Assembly: GCA_014238785.1 (NCBI GenBank)
Contig: JABAAL010000036.1
Location: 1-62,565 of the forward strand
Reading direction: 5' to 3'
Origin: Phycisphaerales bacterium
GTDB lineage: Bacteria; Planctomycetota; Phycisphaerae; Phycisphaerales; SM1A02
Length of the DNA stretch: 62,565 nt
The position numbers were made by a program, and so were the translations under genes. The notes under the pieces were generated by a model. It saw nothing but the letters and a program-made list of their open reading frames with translations. It was not told where the DNA came from and did not search any database. Below, in pieces: positions 61,926-62,565 of the stretch (within the stretch, counting starts at the first letter, position 1; every line of letters starts with the position of its first letter).

Positions 61926-62565
61926 TGTCAATCAGACAAGAATATTTTGATCTTCTTGCACACGTTGGCAATACGTCAACGGTTGCAACGCTCGCCGATT
62001 CTTCTGTCGGTGAACAAATTGTCGCGATGCGGCACGACGTTGACCACGACCTTGAACTAGCACTTGAAATGGCACACCACGAGTGGCGACTAGGTTGCAA
62101 ATCTACGTACTATCTTTTGCACACTGAAGCGTACTGGAACGATCCAAAGTTTCCGCTGCTTGTAAGACAACTTAAAGAGTATGGGCACGAAATTGGTTTG
62201 CATGTGAATTTTCTTACGCAATGGATGCGCGGCGAAATCGACGATGTCGAACTTGAAATTGAGCGGGCTCTAGCGCACGTTCGTGCTTGCGGTGTTGAAG
62301 TAACAGGCATTTGCGCGCACGGCGATAAACTTTGCTATGAAAAGGGTTTTGTAAATTATTGGTTGTGGAAAGAGTTGCGTGGGGACAATCCAATGGAGTC
62401 GGAAAATGGAATTTCTGCGGAAGGAATTTGTGTTGATAATCCAAAATATCAAATCCCATATCCACCAAATCACGAACTTATTCTAGAGGATGGTGCAACG
62501 TTTCCGCTTTGGTCTATTTCTATGGAGAAGCACGGGCTCAAGTACGACGCTGCAAAACTGCAGCA
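61926..62565 (+). CDS. Polysaccharide-deacetylase-like protein, 3' end cut by window
   Basis: At least 213 residues, running past the window end without a stop. RHDVDHDLELALEMAHHEW with the Asp and His pair is the first metal-binding motif of NodB-like polysaccharide deacetylases, and GHEIGLHVNF is the second. The text KSTYYLLHTEAYW between them fits the family's fold. Members of this subgroup are often of unknown specificity and found in surface-sugar gene sets. It starts 22 bases after arginase on the same strand. Confidence 0.8.

Overview
The window is a gene-dense bacterial chromosome segment (about 40-45 % G+C by eye, not counted) with 50 well-supported protein genes, two weaker ones and three intact tRNA genes. 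I see no insertion sequence, phage, integron or CRISPR array. The best guess for the host is a marine-type planctomycete of the Phycisphaerae. The main clues are two secreted proteins ending in a duplicated EF-hand-like module of the 'GC-type dockerin' kind (16483-18681 and 59216-60949), a TPR protein carrying two RNA-polymerase-alpha C-terminal domains (21449-22375), a Gram-negative envelope (TolC lipoprotein, porin, many lipoboxes) and system II cytochrome c assembly genes. This assignment is inference: there is no rRNA in the window to test it.

Layout. 52-2198: lgt and trpD, divergent. 2199-2461: a gene-free interval beside dnaA with DnaA-box-like sites, a perfect inverted repeat and an AT-rich flank, a candidate replication origin. 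2462-6739 (minus): dnaA, an RNase Z-like metallo-hydrolase, a degenerate tRNA-like stretch, a polyprenyl diphosphate synthase and a methyltransferase. 6779-10286 (minus): two adjacent M16 proteases, one with and one without the zinc site. 10351-16386: rsmJ, tRNA-Ala, an SH3-like secreted protein, a TolC-type lipoprotein overlapping a Sua5/YrdC gene, and a ChaN-like lipoprotein. 16483-21370: a secreted M14 carboxypeptidase with dockerin-like tail, a double-thioredoxin protein and a MATE exporter.

21449-29666 is the most unusual part: the TPR/double alpha-CTD protein, an M48 protease with a TerB-like tail next to LemA, a SpoIID/LytB-like Tat lipoprotein, then a coiled-coil membrane protein divergent from a sigma factor that is followed directly by a membrane protein kinase. 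29676-33424: a TauE/SafE-type transporter, methylisocitrate lyase-like and (methyl)citrate synthase genes and a 3-hydroxyacyl-CoA dehydrogenase. 33428-37479: ResB-like and CcsA-like cytochrome c assembly proteins with enlarged soluble domains. 37541-49789: a PGDH-like dehydrogenase, enolase, an unpaired OppB-type permease facing an OppA-type binding protein, helical-repeat secreted proteins, pyrE, gatB and a secreted cyclophilin. 49790-56022: a secreted protein of unknown role, tRNA-Cys with a strong terminator, a porin-DUF47-PiT cluster that reads as a phosphate uptake unit, and a membrane-anchored glutamate-synthase-type flavoprotein. 56079-62565: a small FmdB-like protein, tRNA-Leu, an Eis-like acetyltransferase, an AsmA-like protein, the second dockerin-like lipoprotein, arginase and the start of a polysaccharide-deacetylase-like gene cut by the window edge.

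Genes are packed with 1-8 base start/stop overlaps in many places, so translational coupling is probably common. Most chemistry here is housekeeping. The parts worth a second look are the regulatory modules (TPR/alpha-CTD; sigma/kinase/coiled coil), the candidate origin, the M16 pair and the folded intergenic RNA near 26.1 kb.
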